Assembly (NCBI RefSeq): GCF_018687195.1
Contig: NZ_CP061321.1
Span: forward strand, 1,054,001-1,118,000
DNA: 64,000 nucleotides
Direction: 5' to 3'
Source of the DNA: Polynucleobacter sp. MWH-UH2A
Lineage (GTDB): Bacteria > Pseudomonadota > Gammaproteobacteria > Burkholderiales > Burkholderiaceae
The notes beneath the pieces are model-generated. The model ran no database searches. It was not told the origin of the DNA and worked only from the letters and a program-made list of their open reading frames with translations. Numbering within the stretch: the stretch's first letter is position 1; the number at the start of each line of letters is the position of its first letter. The position numbers and the translations under genes are program-made. Shown here in pieces: positions 1-9,083 of the stretch.

Positions 1-781
1 GGTTCGCGCCTTTAATCAGTGGCGGTTTCTCACGGTTAGATAAAGGTAGATAGTTAAAAAAGCGGCGCAACATCATGATGGCATCGACATCATTGTCAAA
101 AGCCAAATCACACACGCCCGATACGGTTGAATGCGTCACAGCACCACCCAACTCTTCAGCAGTGACATCTTCATGTGTCACTGTTTTCACCACTTCAGGA
201 CCTGTTACGAACATATATGAACTGTCTTTCACCATAAAGATGAAGTCGGTCAGTGCCGGTGAGTACACGGCGCCACCGGCAGATGGCCCCATGATCAAGG
301 AAATCTGCGGAATCACACCAGAAGCAGTGACGTTACGCTGGAAAATTTCTGCATAGCCGCCCAGAGAGGCTACACCCTCCTGAATACGAGCGCCGCCAGA
401 GTCATTCAAACCAATCACTGGTGCCCCTACTTTCATGGCCTGATCCATGATCTTGCAAATCTTTTCAGCATGCGCTTCAGACAAAGAACCACCTAAGACT
501 GTGAAATCCTGTGAGAACACAAATACCAGGCGTCCGTTAATCATTCCATAACCAGTGACTACGCCATCACCAGGAACAGTTTGGTCACCCATGCCAAAGT
601 CGTGGCAACGGTGTTCAACAAACATATCCCACTCTTCAAATGTGCCCGCATCAAGCAAGAGCTCAATACGCTCACGGGCTGTCAACTTACCCTTTGAGTG
701 CTGAGCCTGAATACGCTTTTGCCCACCACCAAGGCGTGCCAGCTCGCGCTTTGCCTCTAGTTGTTGAATGATTTCCTTCAT
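1..781 (-). CDS. pccB: Propionyl-CoA carboxylase beta subunit (partial, C-terminus off the left edge)
   Basis: Carboxyltransferase subunit of a biotin-dependent acyl-CoA carboxylase, expected to convert propionyl-CoA to (S)-methylmalonyl-CoA in the cytoplasm with a biotin-carrying alpha subunit. The reverse strand reads open from an ATG at 781 to the window edge, giving about 260 N-terminal residues of a protein usually near 510. The start is set by an AAGGAG ribosome site 8 nt upstream. Visible motifs are the amphipathic N-terminus, the [14 protein letters not shown] stretch near residue 90 and the oxyanion-hole motif DSGGAR at 127-132. It lies 10 nt after meaB and downstream of scpA on the same strand, so the propionyl substrate is inferred from context; the family also contains other short-chain acyl-CoA carboxylases. 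Confidence 0.93.
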   Translation of the reverse strand, partial: MKEIIQQLEAKRELARLGGGQKRIQAQHSKGKLTARERIELLLDAGTFEEWDMFVEHRCHDFGMGDQTVPGDGVVTGYGMINGRLVFVFSQDFTVLGGSLSEAHAEKICKIMDQAMKVGAPVIGLNDSGGARIQEGVASLGGYAEIFQRNVTASGVIPQISLIMGPSAGGAVYSPALTDFIFMVKDSSYMFVTGPEVVKTVTHEDVTAEELGGAVTHSTVSGVCDLAFDNDVDAIMMLRRFFNYLPLSNREKPPLIKGAN

Positions 782-791
782 TACCTACTCC

Positions 792-1817
792 TTAGAAAAA
801 TTCATGACCCATGGACTCCAACAAGCGTCTTGCTGCTACTGAAGGCGCCATGGTTCCTTGATTAACTTCTGCAACTAAATTTGGTAGAAGCGCTTGTACC
901 GCTTCATTACTACGAAATGCGTTCTTCAGACCAGCATCAATACGGTCCCACATCCATGCACCAGCTTGATTCTTACGGCGCGAGTCGAACTTGCCGTTTG
1001 CCTTCTGTAGCCTTTCAAAATGAGAAATCTTCCCCCACAATTCCGGCACACCTCTACCCTCAAGGGCACTCAAAGTCATTACAGTTGGATGCCAAAAATC
1101 AGCATCGTGGGAAGCATGGTCTGGATTTCCTTGAAAGCCCAATAAGCGCAATGAACTGGTAATAAAGAGCTGTGCACGCATTGCGGCATCGGGATCAATA
1201 TCGACTTTATTAATCACGATTAAGTCTGCGATTTCCATGACGCCTTTTTTGATCGCCTGTAAATCATCACCAGCATTAGGCAACTGAAGTAACAAGAACA
1301 TATCCGTCATACCCGCTACCGCTATTTCACTTTGGCCAACACCCACTGTCTCAACGATGACAACATCAAAGCCTGCAGCCTCAGCCACTAACATTGCCTC
1401 ACGGGTTTTCTCAGCAACACCACCTAAGGTTAAGGACGATGGGCTGGGCCGTATAAAAGCATTCTCCAATACCGAGAGGCGCTCCATGCGAGTTTTGTCG
1501 CCAAGGATTGAGCCGCCAGATAAGCTAGATGAAGGATCAATTGCTAGTACCGCAACCCGATGACCTTTTTCAATCAAATACAGCCCAAGTGATTCAATCA
1601 GGGTTGATTTGCCAACCCCCGGAACCCCAGAAATACCCAAACGAAAAGACTTCCCCGTTTTTGGCAACAAGGCATTAAGCACTTCATCGGCACGCTTGCG
1701 ATGATCCAGACGAGTCGACTCAAGCAGAGTGATGACTTTCGCTAGCGCTCGACGCTGTTTAAGCGAAGGAGCGCCAGTGAGTTCATTCACTAAAGCCTGA
1801 TCAACTGCTTCGAGCAT
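792..1817 (-). CDS. meaB: Methylmalonyl-CoA mutase-associated GTPase MeaB (ArgK)
   Basis: G3E-type P-loop GTPase that protects and reloads adenosylcobalamin in methylmalonyl-CoA mutase. At 341 residues it has the usual length. Visible motifs are the Walker A loop GVPGVGKS (64-71), the Mg/base-sensing stretch ETVGVGQSE (about 156-164) and the guanine-specificity motif NKVD (203-206). The gene sits directly between scpA, its client enzyme, and pccB, 24 nt after the scpA stop, which suggests one transcript. The older name ArgK reflects a disputed arginine-transport kinase role; the neighbourhood supports the mutase chaperone function. Confidence 0.95.
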   Translation of the reverse strand: MLEAVDQALVNELTGAPSLKQRRALAKVITLLESTRLDHRKRADEVLNALLPKTGKSFRLGISGVPGVGKSTLIESLGLYLIEKGHRVAVLAIDPSSSLSGGSILGDKTRMERLSVLENAFIRPSPSSLTLGGVAEKTREAMLVAEAAGFDVVIVETVGVGQSEIAVAGMTDMFLLLQLPNAGDDLQAIKKGVMEIADLIVINKVDIDPDAAMRAQLFITSSLRLLGFQGNPDHASHDADFWHPTVMTLSALEGRGVPELWGKISHFERLQKANGKFDSRRKNQAGAWMWDRIDAGLKNAFRSNEAVQALLPNLVAEVNQGTMAPSVAARRLLESMGHEFF

Positions 1818-1841
1818 TTTGTCTATCCCGCCTAGATCGTA

Positions 1842-4028
1842 TTAAGCAGGTTTAACTGATTTACGAATTTGCTCAAGCACGTCTTTTGCTGAAGCTGGAA
1901 TCGGTGTGCCGGGACCATAAATACCTTTAACTCCCGCTTCGTACAGGAACTCATAGTCCTGTCTTGGGATAACGCCACCCACGAATACGATAATGTCGTC
2001 AGATCCTTGCTTTTTTAACTCAGCAATGATTGCTGGCACTAAGGTCTTGTGGCCAGCTGCGAGTGTAGATACACCCAATGCATGCACGTCGTTTTCAATT
2101 GCTTGTCGCGCGCACTCTTCAGGAGTTTGGAATAGAGGTCCAATATCCACGTCAAATCCAAGATCGGCATAAGCAGTTGCCACAACCTTTGCCCCGCGAT
2201 CATGGCCGTCTTGACCAAGCTTGGCAATCATCACGCGCGGACGGCGGCCAAACTCTTTTGCGAAATCAGCGATTTCTGTTTGTAATTTTGCCCAGCCCTC
2301 TGCTGAGTCATAAGCAGCTGCATACACTCCGGTCACCTTTTGAGTATCGGCGCGATGGCGCCCGTAAACTTTTTCCAAAGCATCAGACACTTCACCAACT
2401 GTCGCACGCAATCGAATTGCATTCACAGAAAGTTCCAATAAATTGCCTGTGCCCTCCTCGGCGGCTTTAGTTAAGGCCAGCAATGCAGCTTCTACCTTTT
2501 TACTATCACGCTTTGCCTTGATATTCTTTAGACGCGCTACCTGTCCATCGCGAACCTTGTCGTTATCAATCATTAATACGTCAACTAGATCCTCTTTCGC
2601 TAGCTTGTATTTATTCACGCCAACAATCACATCAGAACCAGAATCGATTTTTGCTTGCTTCTCAGCAGCAGCTGCTTCAATTTTGAGCTTTGCCCAACCA
2701 CTTTCAACAGCCTTGGTCATGCCGCCCATTGCATCAACCTCTTGAATAATCTCCCATGCTTTGTCTGCCATTTCCTGGGTCAAACTTTCCATCATGTATG
2801 AACCAGCCCAAGGGTCGATTACGCTAGTGATGTGAGTCTCTTCTTGTAGGATAAGCTGTGTATTACGGGCGATACGGCTTGAGAACTCCGATGGCAAGGC
2901 AATCGCCTCATCCAAAGAATTGGTATGCAAAGACTGCGTGCCACCAAATACGGCAGCCATCGCCTCAACAGTTGTTCTCACCACATTGTTATACGGATCT
3001 TGCTCAGTCAAAGACCAGCCCGATGTTTGACAGTGCGTACGCAACATCAATGATTTTGGATTTTTTGGTTCAAAGGACTTCATAATGCGCCACCACAGTA
3101 ATCGTGCCGCGCGCAACTTAGCCACTTCAAGATAGAAGTTCATGCCAATAGCAAAGAAGAATGAAAGACGTCCAGCAAAACCGTCTACATCCAGACCTTT
3201 TGCCAATGCTGTTTTTACATACTCTTTACCGTCAGCCAAAGTAAACGCCAATTCCAATACTTGATTAGCGCCCGCCTCTTGCATGTGATAACCCGAAATG
3301 GAAATCGAGTTGAACTTTGGCATGTTCTTTGCGGTGTATTCAATAATGTCACCGATGATTCGCATCGAAGGCTCAGGTGGGTAAATATAGGTGTTACGCA
3401 CCATGAACTCTTTCAGAATGTCATTCTGAATCGTCCCAGACAGTTGCTCTTGTTTAACCCCTTGTTCCTCGCCAGCAACAATGTATCCTGCCAATACAGG
3501 CAATACCGCGCCGTTCATCGTCATTGATACGGATACCTTATCTAACGGTATGCCATCAAACAAGATCTTCATATCTTCCACAGAATCAATGGCTACACCA
3601 GCTTTACCAACGTCACCAGTTACGCGAGGATGATCAGAGTCATAGCCACGGTGTGTAGCCAAGTCAAATGCAACAGAAACACCTTGACCACCAGCCTCTA
3701 AGGCTTTGCGATAAAAAGCATTTGATTCTTCTGCAGTTGAGAAACCGGCATACTGGCGAATCGTCCAAGGACGGACTGAATACATTGTTGCCTGAGGGCC
3801 ACGTATAAATGGTTCAAATCCCGGTAAAGTATCTGTGTAGTTAAGATCTTTAGCGTCAGAAGATGTGTAAAGTGCTTTGAGATGAATTCCGTCAGGAGTT
3901 TTCCAGCCAAGCTGATCAACATCTCCATTGGGCGCAGACTTTTGCGCTGCTTTATTCCACGAATCTAAATTGACATCCGGAAATGATGGCCATTCTTTGT
4001 TAGATGGATTTTTCTTTTCTGAACTCAC
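1842..4028 (-). CDS. scpA: Methylmalonyl-CoA mutase
   Basis: Adenosylcobalamin enzyme that isomerises (R)-methylmalonyl-CoA and succinyl-CoA. It has an N-terminal TIM-barrel CoA domain (for example [12 protein letters not shown]) and a C-terminal B12 domain with the base-off motif DGHDRG, in which His609 is the expected cobalt ligand. I start it at a GTG (4028), where an AGGGAG ribosome site lies 6 nt upstream; an in-frame ATG at 4055 would add nine residues but has no such site. The single 728-residue chain is the homodimeric bacterial type, not split alpha/beta. It is first in the scpA-meaB-pccB run and divergent from a GntR regulator. No methylmalonyl-CoA epimerase is visible in the window. 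Confidence 0.96.
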   Translation of the reverse strand: MSSEKKNPSNKEWPSFPDVNLDSWNKAAQKSAPNGDVDQLGWKTPDGIHLKALYTSSDAKDLNYTDTLPGFEPFIRGPQATMYSVRPWTIRQYAGFSTAEESNAFYRKALEAGGQGVSVAFDLATHRGYDSDHPRVTGDVGKAGVAIDSVEDMKILFDGIPLDKVSVSMTMNGAVLPVLAGYIVAGEEQGVKQEQLSGTIQNDILKEFMVRNTYIYPPEPSMRIIGDIIEYTAKNMPKFNSISISGYHMQEAGANQVLELAFTLADGKEYVKTALAKGLDVDGFAGRLSFFFAIGMNFYLEVAKLRAARLLWWRIMKSFEPKNPKSLMLRTHCQTSGWSLTEQDPYNNVVRTTVEAMAAVFGGTQSLHTNSLDEAIALPSEFSSRIARNTQLILQEETHITSVIDPWAGSYMMESLTQEMADKAWEIIQEVDAMGGMTKAVESGWAKLKIEAAAAEKQAKIDSGSDVIVGVNKYKLAKEDLVDVLMIDNDKVRDGQVARLKNIKAKRDSKKVEAALLALTKAAEEGTGNLLELSVNAIRLRATVGEVSDALEKVYGRHRADTQKVTGVYAAAYDSAEGWAKLQTEIADFAKEFGRRPRVMIAKLGQDGHDRGAKVVATAYADLGFDVDIGPLFQTPEECARQAIENDVHALGVSTLAAGHKTLVPAIIAELKKQGSDDIIVFVGGVIPRQDYEFLYEAGVKGIYGPGTPIPASAKDVLEQIRKSVKPA

Positions 4029-4080
4029 AAAACACTCCCTAGTTTTTTGTTGCATTGCATATAAGATTCTCTAATTCTGC

Positions 4081-4110
4081 TTGACTATTTGTCATTTGTC
4101 TAGATATCAT
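4081..4110 (+). promoter_or_regulatory. Likely sigma70 promoter of the GntR gene
   Basis: A TTGACT hexamer (4081-4086) and a TATCAT hexamer (4105-4110) are 18 nt apart and match the consensus at five of six positions each. Transcription would start near 4117, only a few bases before the ATG at 4123, so the mRNA would be leaderless or nearly so. This agrees with the absence of a ribosome site before that ATG. Confidence 0.5.
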
Positions 4111-4130
4111 GTATTCATAATTATGAATAC
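4111..4130. promoter_or_regulatory. Perfect 20-bp palindrome, candidate GntR operator
   Basis: The half-site GTATTCATAA is followed immediately by its exact reverse complement. The palindrome starts one base after the -10 hexamer, covers the predicted transcription start and contains the start codon of the GntR gene. It also lies in the divergent gap in front of scpA, so one site could serve autorepression and control of the propionate genes. The protein that binds it is inferred. Confidence 0.6.
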
Positions 4131-4761
4131 AAAACTGAATAATAGACCCCTATATGAAGACGTTGCAGATCGGCTTCGGGAGCAGATTTTCGCCAAACAG
4201 CTTGCCCCAGGAAGCTGGTTAGATGAGCAAAGCTTGGCGGATCAATTTGGTATCAGTCGCACCCCCATGCGAGAAGCCATCAAGGTTTTGGCGTCTGAGG
4301 GGCTAGTAACCATCAAAATGCGTCGCGGGGCTTATGTCACCGAGATTGCTAGAAGCGACTTAGAACAAATTTTTACCATTCTCTCCCTGCTTGAAGGCGA
4401 AGCGGCAAAACAGACTGCTCTCAAGGCATCAGAGGAAGAACTCAACCAACTTGACTATTGGCATCACCGCTTAGAAAAAGCTGCGGCCGATAGGGACATT
4501 GAGCAATTTTTTGAAATCAACGGGAAATTCCACGAGCTCATTCAGGAAATTGCTGGTAATCGTTGGATGAATGGTGTCATCGCAGATCTTCGCAAGGTGT
4601 TGAGGTTACACCGCCGTGACTCTCTTACGAGCACAGGAAGACTTCAAAATTCCCTGCTTGAGCACCGAGAAATTCTGAAAGCTCTTCTAAAGCGTGATCA
4701 GACAGGTGCAGAGATGGCAATGCGGAAACACGTGGAACGAGGACTAGAAGCGCTTAGGTAA
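4123..4761 (+). CDS. GntR-family transcriptional regulator (FadR/FCD subfamily)
   Basis: DNA-binding regulator of about 212 residues. It has a winged helix-turn-helix at about 7-74 (LADQFGISRTPMREAIKVL) followed by an all-helical FCD ligand-binding domain ending in KHVERGLEAL. I use the ATG at 4123; a TTG at 4081 in the same frame would place the promoter inside the gene. It is transcribed away from scpA-meaB-pccB, the usual position of a regulator of the adjacent pathway, so a propionate-, methylmalonyl- or methylcitrate-related effector is plausible but not shown. A perfect palindrome spans its start codon. Confidence 0.88.
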   Translation: MNTKLNNRPLYEDVADRLREQIFAKQLAPGSWLDEQSLADQFGISRTPMREAIKVLASEGLVTIKMRRGAYVTEIARSDLEQIFTILSLLEGEAAKQTALKASEEELNQLDYWHHRLEKAAADRDIEQFFEINGKFHELIQEIAGNRWMNGVIADLRKVLRLHRRDSLTSTGRLQNSLLEHREILKALLKRDQTGAEMAMRKHVERGLEALR

Positions 4762-4827
4762 GCCTGCCTAGTTAAGTTTGATAAACAAGTTGCTTGGTAA
4801 ACGAGTCTTTAGTAGCCCTGAAAACAA

Positions 4828-4863
4828 CAAAGGCTTAGAAGTTTATCTAAGCCTTTGCTTTTT
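4828..4863. terminator. Bidirectional intrinsic terminator
   Basis: A 12-bp perfect stem (CAAAGGCTTAGA, 4828-4839, with 4846-4857), a 6-nt loop and TTTTT at 4859-4863 terminate the GntR transcript. The other strand has a T-rich tail too, so it can also end the convergent cytochrome operon. Confidence 0.85.
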
Positions 4864-4880
4864 ACTGCGATCAAAAAGAA

Positions 4881-5234
4881 TTACTTCTTGTTTACAAAAT
4901 TCCCTGGTAAAGATGCCACGTACGCAGCAATGTCGTGCAAGTCAGCATCAGAGAAAGACTGAACCTGAGAGCCCATCACCGCATTGTTGCGGCCAAATTG
5001 CGCATTGCCATTGCCTACTTTGTAAGCCTTTAATGCGTAGTAAATATAGTCAGGGTATTGGCCGGCGAGCTTAGGATAAGCGGGCAAGATCGGGGCATTT
5101 AATCCAGCACCATGACAAGAAGCGCAATTTGCCTTCTCTACCAAAGCCTGTCCTTTTTCAACGCTTGCAGCATTGGCCGCACCTACCATACCAATACTGG
5201 ATAGCAATACTGCTGTAACTAGTGCAAATTTCAT
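4881..5234 (-). CDS. Small class I c-type cytochrome
   Basis: Periplasmic monoheme electron carrier of 117 residues. A Sec signal peptide (about 1-22, ending AANA) is followed by the heme motif CASCH (Cys37, Cys40, His41), and Met87 in AVMGSQ is the likely sixth ligand. It is the second gene of a pair, 11 nt after another cytochrome of similar size. Each resembles one half of a diheme cytochrome c4. The redox partner cannot be read from the sequence. Confidence 0.88.
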   Translation of the reverse strand: MKFALVTAVLLSSIGMVGAANAASVEKGQALVEKANCASCHGAGLNAPILPAYPKLAGQYPDYIYYALKAYKVGNGNAQFGRNNAVMGSQVQSFSDADLHDIAAYVASLPGNFVNKK

Positions 5235-5245
5235 AAACGCCTCTA

Positions 5246-5611
5246 TTACTTCAATGGGTTATTCGGTGAGCTGGCAGTTTGCGCAGCATAGTATTCGCCA
5301 ATGTCAGCCATATCTTGATCAGACAAGCTCGCTGCAATAGAACGCATTGTTGGATGCTTTCTTTCACCCTTCTTGTACTCAGACAAAGCAGTAGCAATAT
5401 AAGCGGCATTTTGACCGCCCAACATTGGCACTCGATATACCAATGGATAATCAGCACGGTAATCAGGAATTGAATGGCAGCCTACACAGAGCCATACCTT
5501 GGCGTTACCTGCGCTAGCATTACCCTTAATTTCATCAGCCTGGACTGCAAATCCAGCAAAAGCTAGGCCAGCACAGACAAACAATTTCGAAAGAATGGAG
5601 AGTTTTTTCAT
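5246..5611 (-). CDS. Small class I c-type cytochrome, first of a tandem pair
   Basis: Periplasmic monoheme cytochrome of 121 residues. It has a signal peptide (about 1-25, ending AVQA), the heme motif CVGCH (Cys42, Cys45, His46) and Met89 in HPTMRS as the likely axial ligand. It starts the pair and has an FNR-like palindrome 21 to 34 nt upstream of its ATG, pointing to control by oxygen or redox state. No clear ribosome site precedes the ATG, but the signal peptide supports this start. Confidence 0.87.
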   Translation of the reverse strand: MKKLSILSKLFVCAGLAFAGFAVQADEIKGNASAGNAKVWLCVGCHSIPDYRADYPLVYRVPMLGGQNAAYIATALSEYKKGERKHPTMRSIAASLSDQDMADIGEYYAAQTASSPNNPLK

Positions 5612-5631
5612 AGAAATCAGTATTAATGAGT

Positions 5632-5645
5632 TTGATTTAAATCAA
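5632..5645. promoter_or_regulatory. FNR/ANR-type binding site
   Basis: The sequence TTGAT-TTAA-ATCAA is a perfect match to the FNR-family consensus TTGAT-N4-ATCAA. It lies between the cytochrome pair and the divergent MoxR gene. A plus-strand -35 (TTGATT) falls inside it, with TATAGC 18 nt downstream at 5656-5661. Whether it activates or represses, and which side it serves, cannot be decided from sequence. Confidence 0.6.
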
Positions 5646-5796
5646 CTGGGGAGAGTATAGCGGAGAGTACGTCATTTAACCCGCATTTGAGCCAGACTTT
5701 GGCCCTTACGGCGCCAAAAATCAGTAGAAATACTGAAAAACTGACGCCATTTACCTATACTGGAACACCCCATGGAACGGATTTTGATTGGCCAAA

Positions 5797-6678
5797 ATGA
5801 GCTCAGCACAGAAGACTAAGAACCCTAATACCCCAAAGCGCTTCGATGGAAGCCAACAATATGTGGCAACTGATGACCTCAAATTGGCTGTAAATGCTGC
5901 CATGGCGCTTCAACGACCTCTCCTGATTAAAGGAGAGCCTGGTACGGGTAAAACGATGTTGGCTGAAGAAGTGGCTGCCGCCCTCAATATGCCGCTCCTG
6001 CAATGGCATATTAAATCCACCACAAAAGCGCAGCAAGGACTCTATGAATACGACGCGGTTAGTCGCTTACGTGATTCCCAGTTAGGCGATGAAAAGGTAA
6101 AAGACATTCGCAACTACATTGTGAAAGGCGTCTTGTGGCAAGCATTTGAAGCAGATCAACCCACTGTGTTACTCATTGATGAGATCGATAAAGCAGATAT
6201 TGAATTCCCAAATGATCTTTTGCGTGAAATTGATCGTATGGAGTTTTATGTATATGAAACTCGCGAACTCATTAAAGCAAAACATCGTCCCTTAGTCATT
6301 ATCACATCGAATAATGAGAAAGAATTACCAGATGCATTCTTGCGTCGATGCTTCTTTCATTACATTAGTTTTCCAGATGCAGGCACAATGCAAAGTATTG
6401 TGGATGTACATCACCCCAATATCAAGCAGGATTTACTCGATGCGGCTTTAAAAGCCTTTTATCAAATCCGTGCTTTGCCTGGGCTAAAGAAAAAGCCCTC
6501 CACCTCTGAGTTAATTGACTGGCTTAAGCTCTTGCTTGCAGAAGATATTCCACCAGAGGCACTCTACTCACAAGATGACAAAATTGTGGTGCCACCCCTA
6601 CATGGAGCTTTGCTCAAAAATGAGCAAGATATTCATCTATTTGAGCGTCTTGTAATGATGAATCGCAACCATCGTTAA
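5797..6678 (+). CDS. MoxR-family AAA+ ATPase (CoxD-like)
   Basis: Cytoplasmic AAA+ chaperone-like ATPase of about 293 residues. It has Walker A GEPGTGKT (46-53), Walker B LLIDEID with Asp128/Glu129, sensor 1 around ITSNN and an arginine-finger region DAFLRRC. Size and sequence match CoxD, which works with a VWA protein to insert the sulfur/copper cofactor of CO-dehydrogenase-type enzymes; the next gene encodes such a VWA protein. I choose the ATG at 5797; a TTG at 5788 would add three residues. Function beyond the MoxR-VWA pairing is inferred. Confidence 0.9.
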   Translation: MSSAQKTKNPNTPKRFDGSQQYVATDDLKLAVNAAMALQRPLLIKGEPGTGKTMLAEEVAAALNMPLLQWHIKSTTKAQQGLYEYDAVSRLRDSQLGDEKVKDIRNYIVKGVLWQAFEADQPTVLLIDEIDKADIEFPNDLLREIDRMEFYVYETRELIKAKHRPLVIITSNNEKELPDAFLRRCFFHYISFPDAGTMQSIVDVHHPNIKQDLLDAALKAFYQIRALPGLKKKPSTSELIDWLKLLLAEDIPPEALYSQDDKIVVPPLHGALLKNEQDIHLFERLVMMNRNHR

Positions 6679-6712
6679 TGCTTCTGTCTTGCCTTAATAA
6701 CAAACTAAAGCA

Positions 6713-7888
6713 ATGTTGATTCCATTCTTTCTGAAACTCAAAGAGGCTAAGGTGCCTGTTTCCGTTAGAGAGTTTTTAACCTTATTAGAAGCATTGAAGT
6801 CGGGTGTAATTGCTCCATCTATTGATGAGTTTTATCAACTCTCACGTATGACACTAGTGAAAGATGAACAGTACTTTGATCGCTTTGATCAAGTGTTTGG
6901 CAGTTGCTTTAAGGGTATAGAACAAATCATCGCCCTATCACAGGATATACCGGAGGATTGGCTAGAGAAAAAATTGCAGCGGGTTTTGTCTGAGGAAGAG
7001 AAAGCAGCACTGCAAAAACTCGGCGGCCCTGATGCACTTCGAAAGCGACTTGAGGAGTTACTCAAAGAGCAAAAGGAATGGCACGGTGGGGGCAATAAAT
7101 GGATAGGCGCTGGCGGCTCGTCCCCTTTCGGCCATAGTGGCTACCACCCAGAGGGTATTCGTATTGGTGGCGAGAGTGCTGGCAATCGCACGGCCATCAA
7201 AGTTTGGGAAGCGCGTGAATTTAAGGATTACGATAGCAACTTGGCCCTTGGCACCAGAAATATCAAAGTAGCTCTCAGGCGATTACGTCGTTTTGCTAGG
7301 CAAGGCTCCGCACTTGAGCTTGATTTAGACAAAACGATTCATTCGACTGCAGCTAACGCTGGCATGCTTGACATTCAAATGCGGCCAGAACGTCATAACC
7401 AAGTCAAAGTATTACTTCTGATGGATGTTGGTGGCTCAATGGATGACCACATACTCCGGATTGGTGAGCTATTTTCGGCAGCCAAAGCGGAGTTTAAGCA
7501 CTTAGAGCACTACTATTTCCATAACTGTGTTTATGAAAACCTTTGGCAAAGCAATCGTCGTCGCAGAGATCAAGTTACCGCTACACAGGACATTATTAAT
7601 AAGTATGGCCCAGACTATAAATTAATTTTTGTCGGCGATGCCACCATGTCTCCATATGAAATTCTCAGCCCTAATGGATCGGTTGAGTACAACAATAAAG
7701 AGGCTGGCGCAGTATGGATCAACCGCCTCCTTGAACACTTTCCACGCTTTGCTTGGCTCAATCCCGAACCTGAATCCATTTGGGAATATCGTCAATCCAT
7801 CGACATCATGAAAAATCTCATGAAAGACCGCATGTATCCCGTTACCTTAACTGGGCTAGAGGCTGCTATGCGACAACTCTCAAAATAA
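6713..7888 (+). CDS. VWA domain-containing protein (CoxE-like)
   Basis: Protein of 391 residues with a helical N-terminal half, a Gly-rich linker (about 123-156) and a C-terminal von Willebrand A domain carrying a MIDAS motif DVGGS (238-242) for Mg2+. It follows the MoxR ATPase by 34 nt, the standard MoxR-VWA pair in which the VWA protein links the ATPase to its client. It resembles CoxE of CO dehydrogenase clusters in arrangement, but no coxMSL genes are present, so the client is unknown. Confidence 0.87.
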   Translation: MLIPFFLKLKEAKVPVSVREFLTLLEALKSGVIAPSIDEFYQLSRMTLVKDEQYFDRFDQVFGSCFKGIEQIIALSQDIPEDWLEKKLQRVLSEEEKAALQKLGGPDALRKRLEELLKEQKEWHGGGNKWIGAGGSSPFGHSGYHPEGIRIGGESAGNRTAIKVWEAREFKDYDSNLALGTRNIKVALRRLRRFARQGSALELDLDKTIHSTAANAGMLDIQMRPERHNQVKVLLLMDVGGSMDDHILRIGELFSAAKAEFKHLEHYYFHNCVYENLWQSNRRRRDQVTATQDIINKYGPDYKLIFVGDATMSPYEILSPNGSVEYNNKEAGAVWINRLLEHFPRFAWLNPEPESIWEYRQSIDIMKNLMKDRMYPVTLTGLEAAMRQLSK

Positions 7889-7945
7889 ACTATCAGTAAG
7901 ATTTACATTTAGCCCCTCTCTTTTTATTAACCATTGACCGAGAAA

Positions 7946-8404
7946 ATGATGAGCACTATCAACAATCGACTAAAAACCCTGGGTATTGATTTACCGCCTC
8001 CGGGACCACCCGCTGCAGCCTATGTCATGGCGTCGACTACTGGCAACACTGTATTTCTGTCTGGACACATTGCCAAACAGGATGGCAAACCCTGGGTTGG
8101 TAAGCTTGGTAAAGATATGAATACCGAAACTGGTAAGGCTGCCGCAAGATCTATTGCCATTGATCTCATCTCTACACTACAAAATCATCTTGGCTCACTC
8201 GATAAAGTCAAACGCATTGTGAAAGTAATGGGCTTAGTGAACTCTACTAGTGAATATACAGAACAACACCTTGTAATTAATGGCTGTTCTGAATTATTGT
8301 TCGAGGTCTTTGGGGAGGCAGGCAGGCATGCTCGCAGCGCATTTGGAGTTGCGCAAATTCCGCTAGGAGCTTGCGTTGAGATTGAATTGATTGCCGAGAT
8401 TTAA
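7946..8404 (+). CDS. RidA/YjgF-family protein
   Basis: Roughly 152-residue protein of the YjgF/YER057c/UK114 fold, from a subgroup longer than canonical RidA (about 128). These proteins bind imines or related small ligands; RidA itself deaminates enamines and imines. The C-terminal part HARSAFGVAQIPLGACVEIE contains the conserved Arg of the family pocket. The ATG at 7946 is preferred over a TTG at 7934; 7949 is also possible. It ends tail to tail with the next gene, sharing the four bases TTAA. Substrate unknown. Confidence 0.85.
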   Translation: MMSTINNRLKTLGIDLPPPGPPAAAYVMASTTGNTVFLSGHIAKQDGKPWVGKLGKDMNTETGKAAARSIAIDLISTLQNHLGSLDKVKRIVKVMGLVNSTSEYTEQHLVINGCSELLFEVFGEAGRHARSAFGVAQIPLGACVEIELIAEI

Positions 8405-9042
8405 GCTCGCGTAACACCAAGGTTCTGGATGTCCGCATCTGTATCGACATCCAGAATATATGCGTCATTATCAGAATTAAATATTTTGATTCGTGCTGGA
8501 TGCTGATCCATAAAGGTTCGGCATACCATTCCCGGTGCTATCAACATCTCTTCTACCGATTTTTTGGAGAATAGCGCGGGATTGCCACGCTGACCACCCA
8601 CCATCGGCATCAACACATCTTGATGCGGCTCACGATCAATAAATTGATTTAGCAAGGTAATTAGTTCATCTTCACCAATCTGGGGTTGATCACTTAAACA
8701 CATAGCCACTACGTCAAATGCGCCATCTAAAGATTCAAGAGCAAGCCTTACCGATGAGGCTTGGCCGGCAGAAGCATTTGGGTTATGAATGATAGTGATG
8801 GATAGATCCATCAACTTAGCCAATCTATTAAGCTCTTGCTCTATTGGCAACGCATGAAATCCGGTAATGACAATGAACTGAACTGGATCAAATGATTTGA
8901 TTGAAGTGCAAAATCTCTCTACTAGGCTTTTGCCATCCTTTTGTAGTAATGCCTTCGGTATAGAGCCCATACGACTACCCTCCCCAGCCGCCAATAGGAC
9001 AACTGCCAGCCGTAGATCAGAAGGTTTACGTAATAAAGTCAT
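8401..9042 (-). CDS. MobA-like NTP transferase (MocA/CoxC type)
   Basis: Nucleotidyltransferase of 213 residues with the pyrophosphorylase loop LLAAGEGSRMG near residue 16 and the metal-binding CLSDQPQ around 100. Members next to xdhC genes are usually molybdopterin cytidylyl- or guanylyltransferases that finish the molybdenum cofactor. It is divergent from xdhC, with 41 nt between the starts, and convergent with the RidA-like gene. Which nucleotide it uses is not readable from the visible motifs. Confidence 0.82.
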   Translation of the reverse strand: MTLLRKPSDLRLAVVLLAAGEGSRMGSIPKALLQKDGKSLVERFCTSIKSFDPVQFIVITGFHALPIEQELNRLAKLMDLSITIIHNPNASAGQASSVRLALESLDGAFDVVAMCLSDQPQIGEDELITLLNQFIDREPHQDVLMPMVGGQRGNPALFSKKSVEEMLIAPGMVCRTFMDQHPARIKIFNSDNDAYILDVDTDADIQNLGVTRA

Positions 9043-9083
9043 TAGAGTGATAATAAATAAGAATTTAAATATAAAGATAACGC

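Noticed and set aside
75..356. 93-codon open frame on the plus strand
   Set aside because: It lies wholly opposite pccB, whose conserved motifs are read on the other strand.
2078..2470. 130-codon open frame opposite scpA
   Set aside because: Antisense to the B12 domain of the mutase, with no family features or ribosome site.
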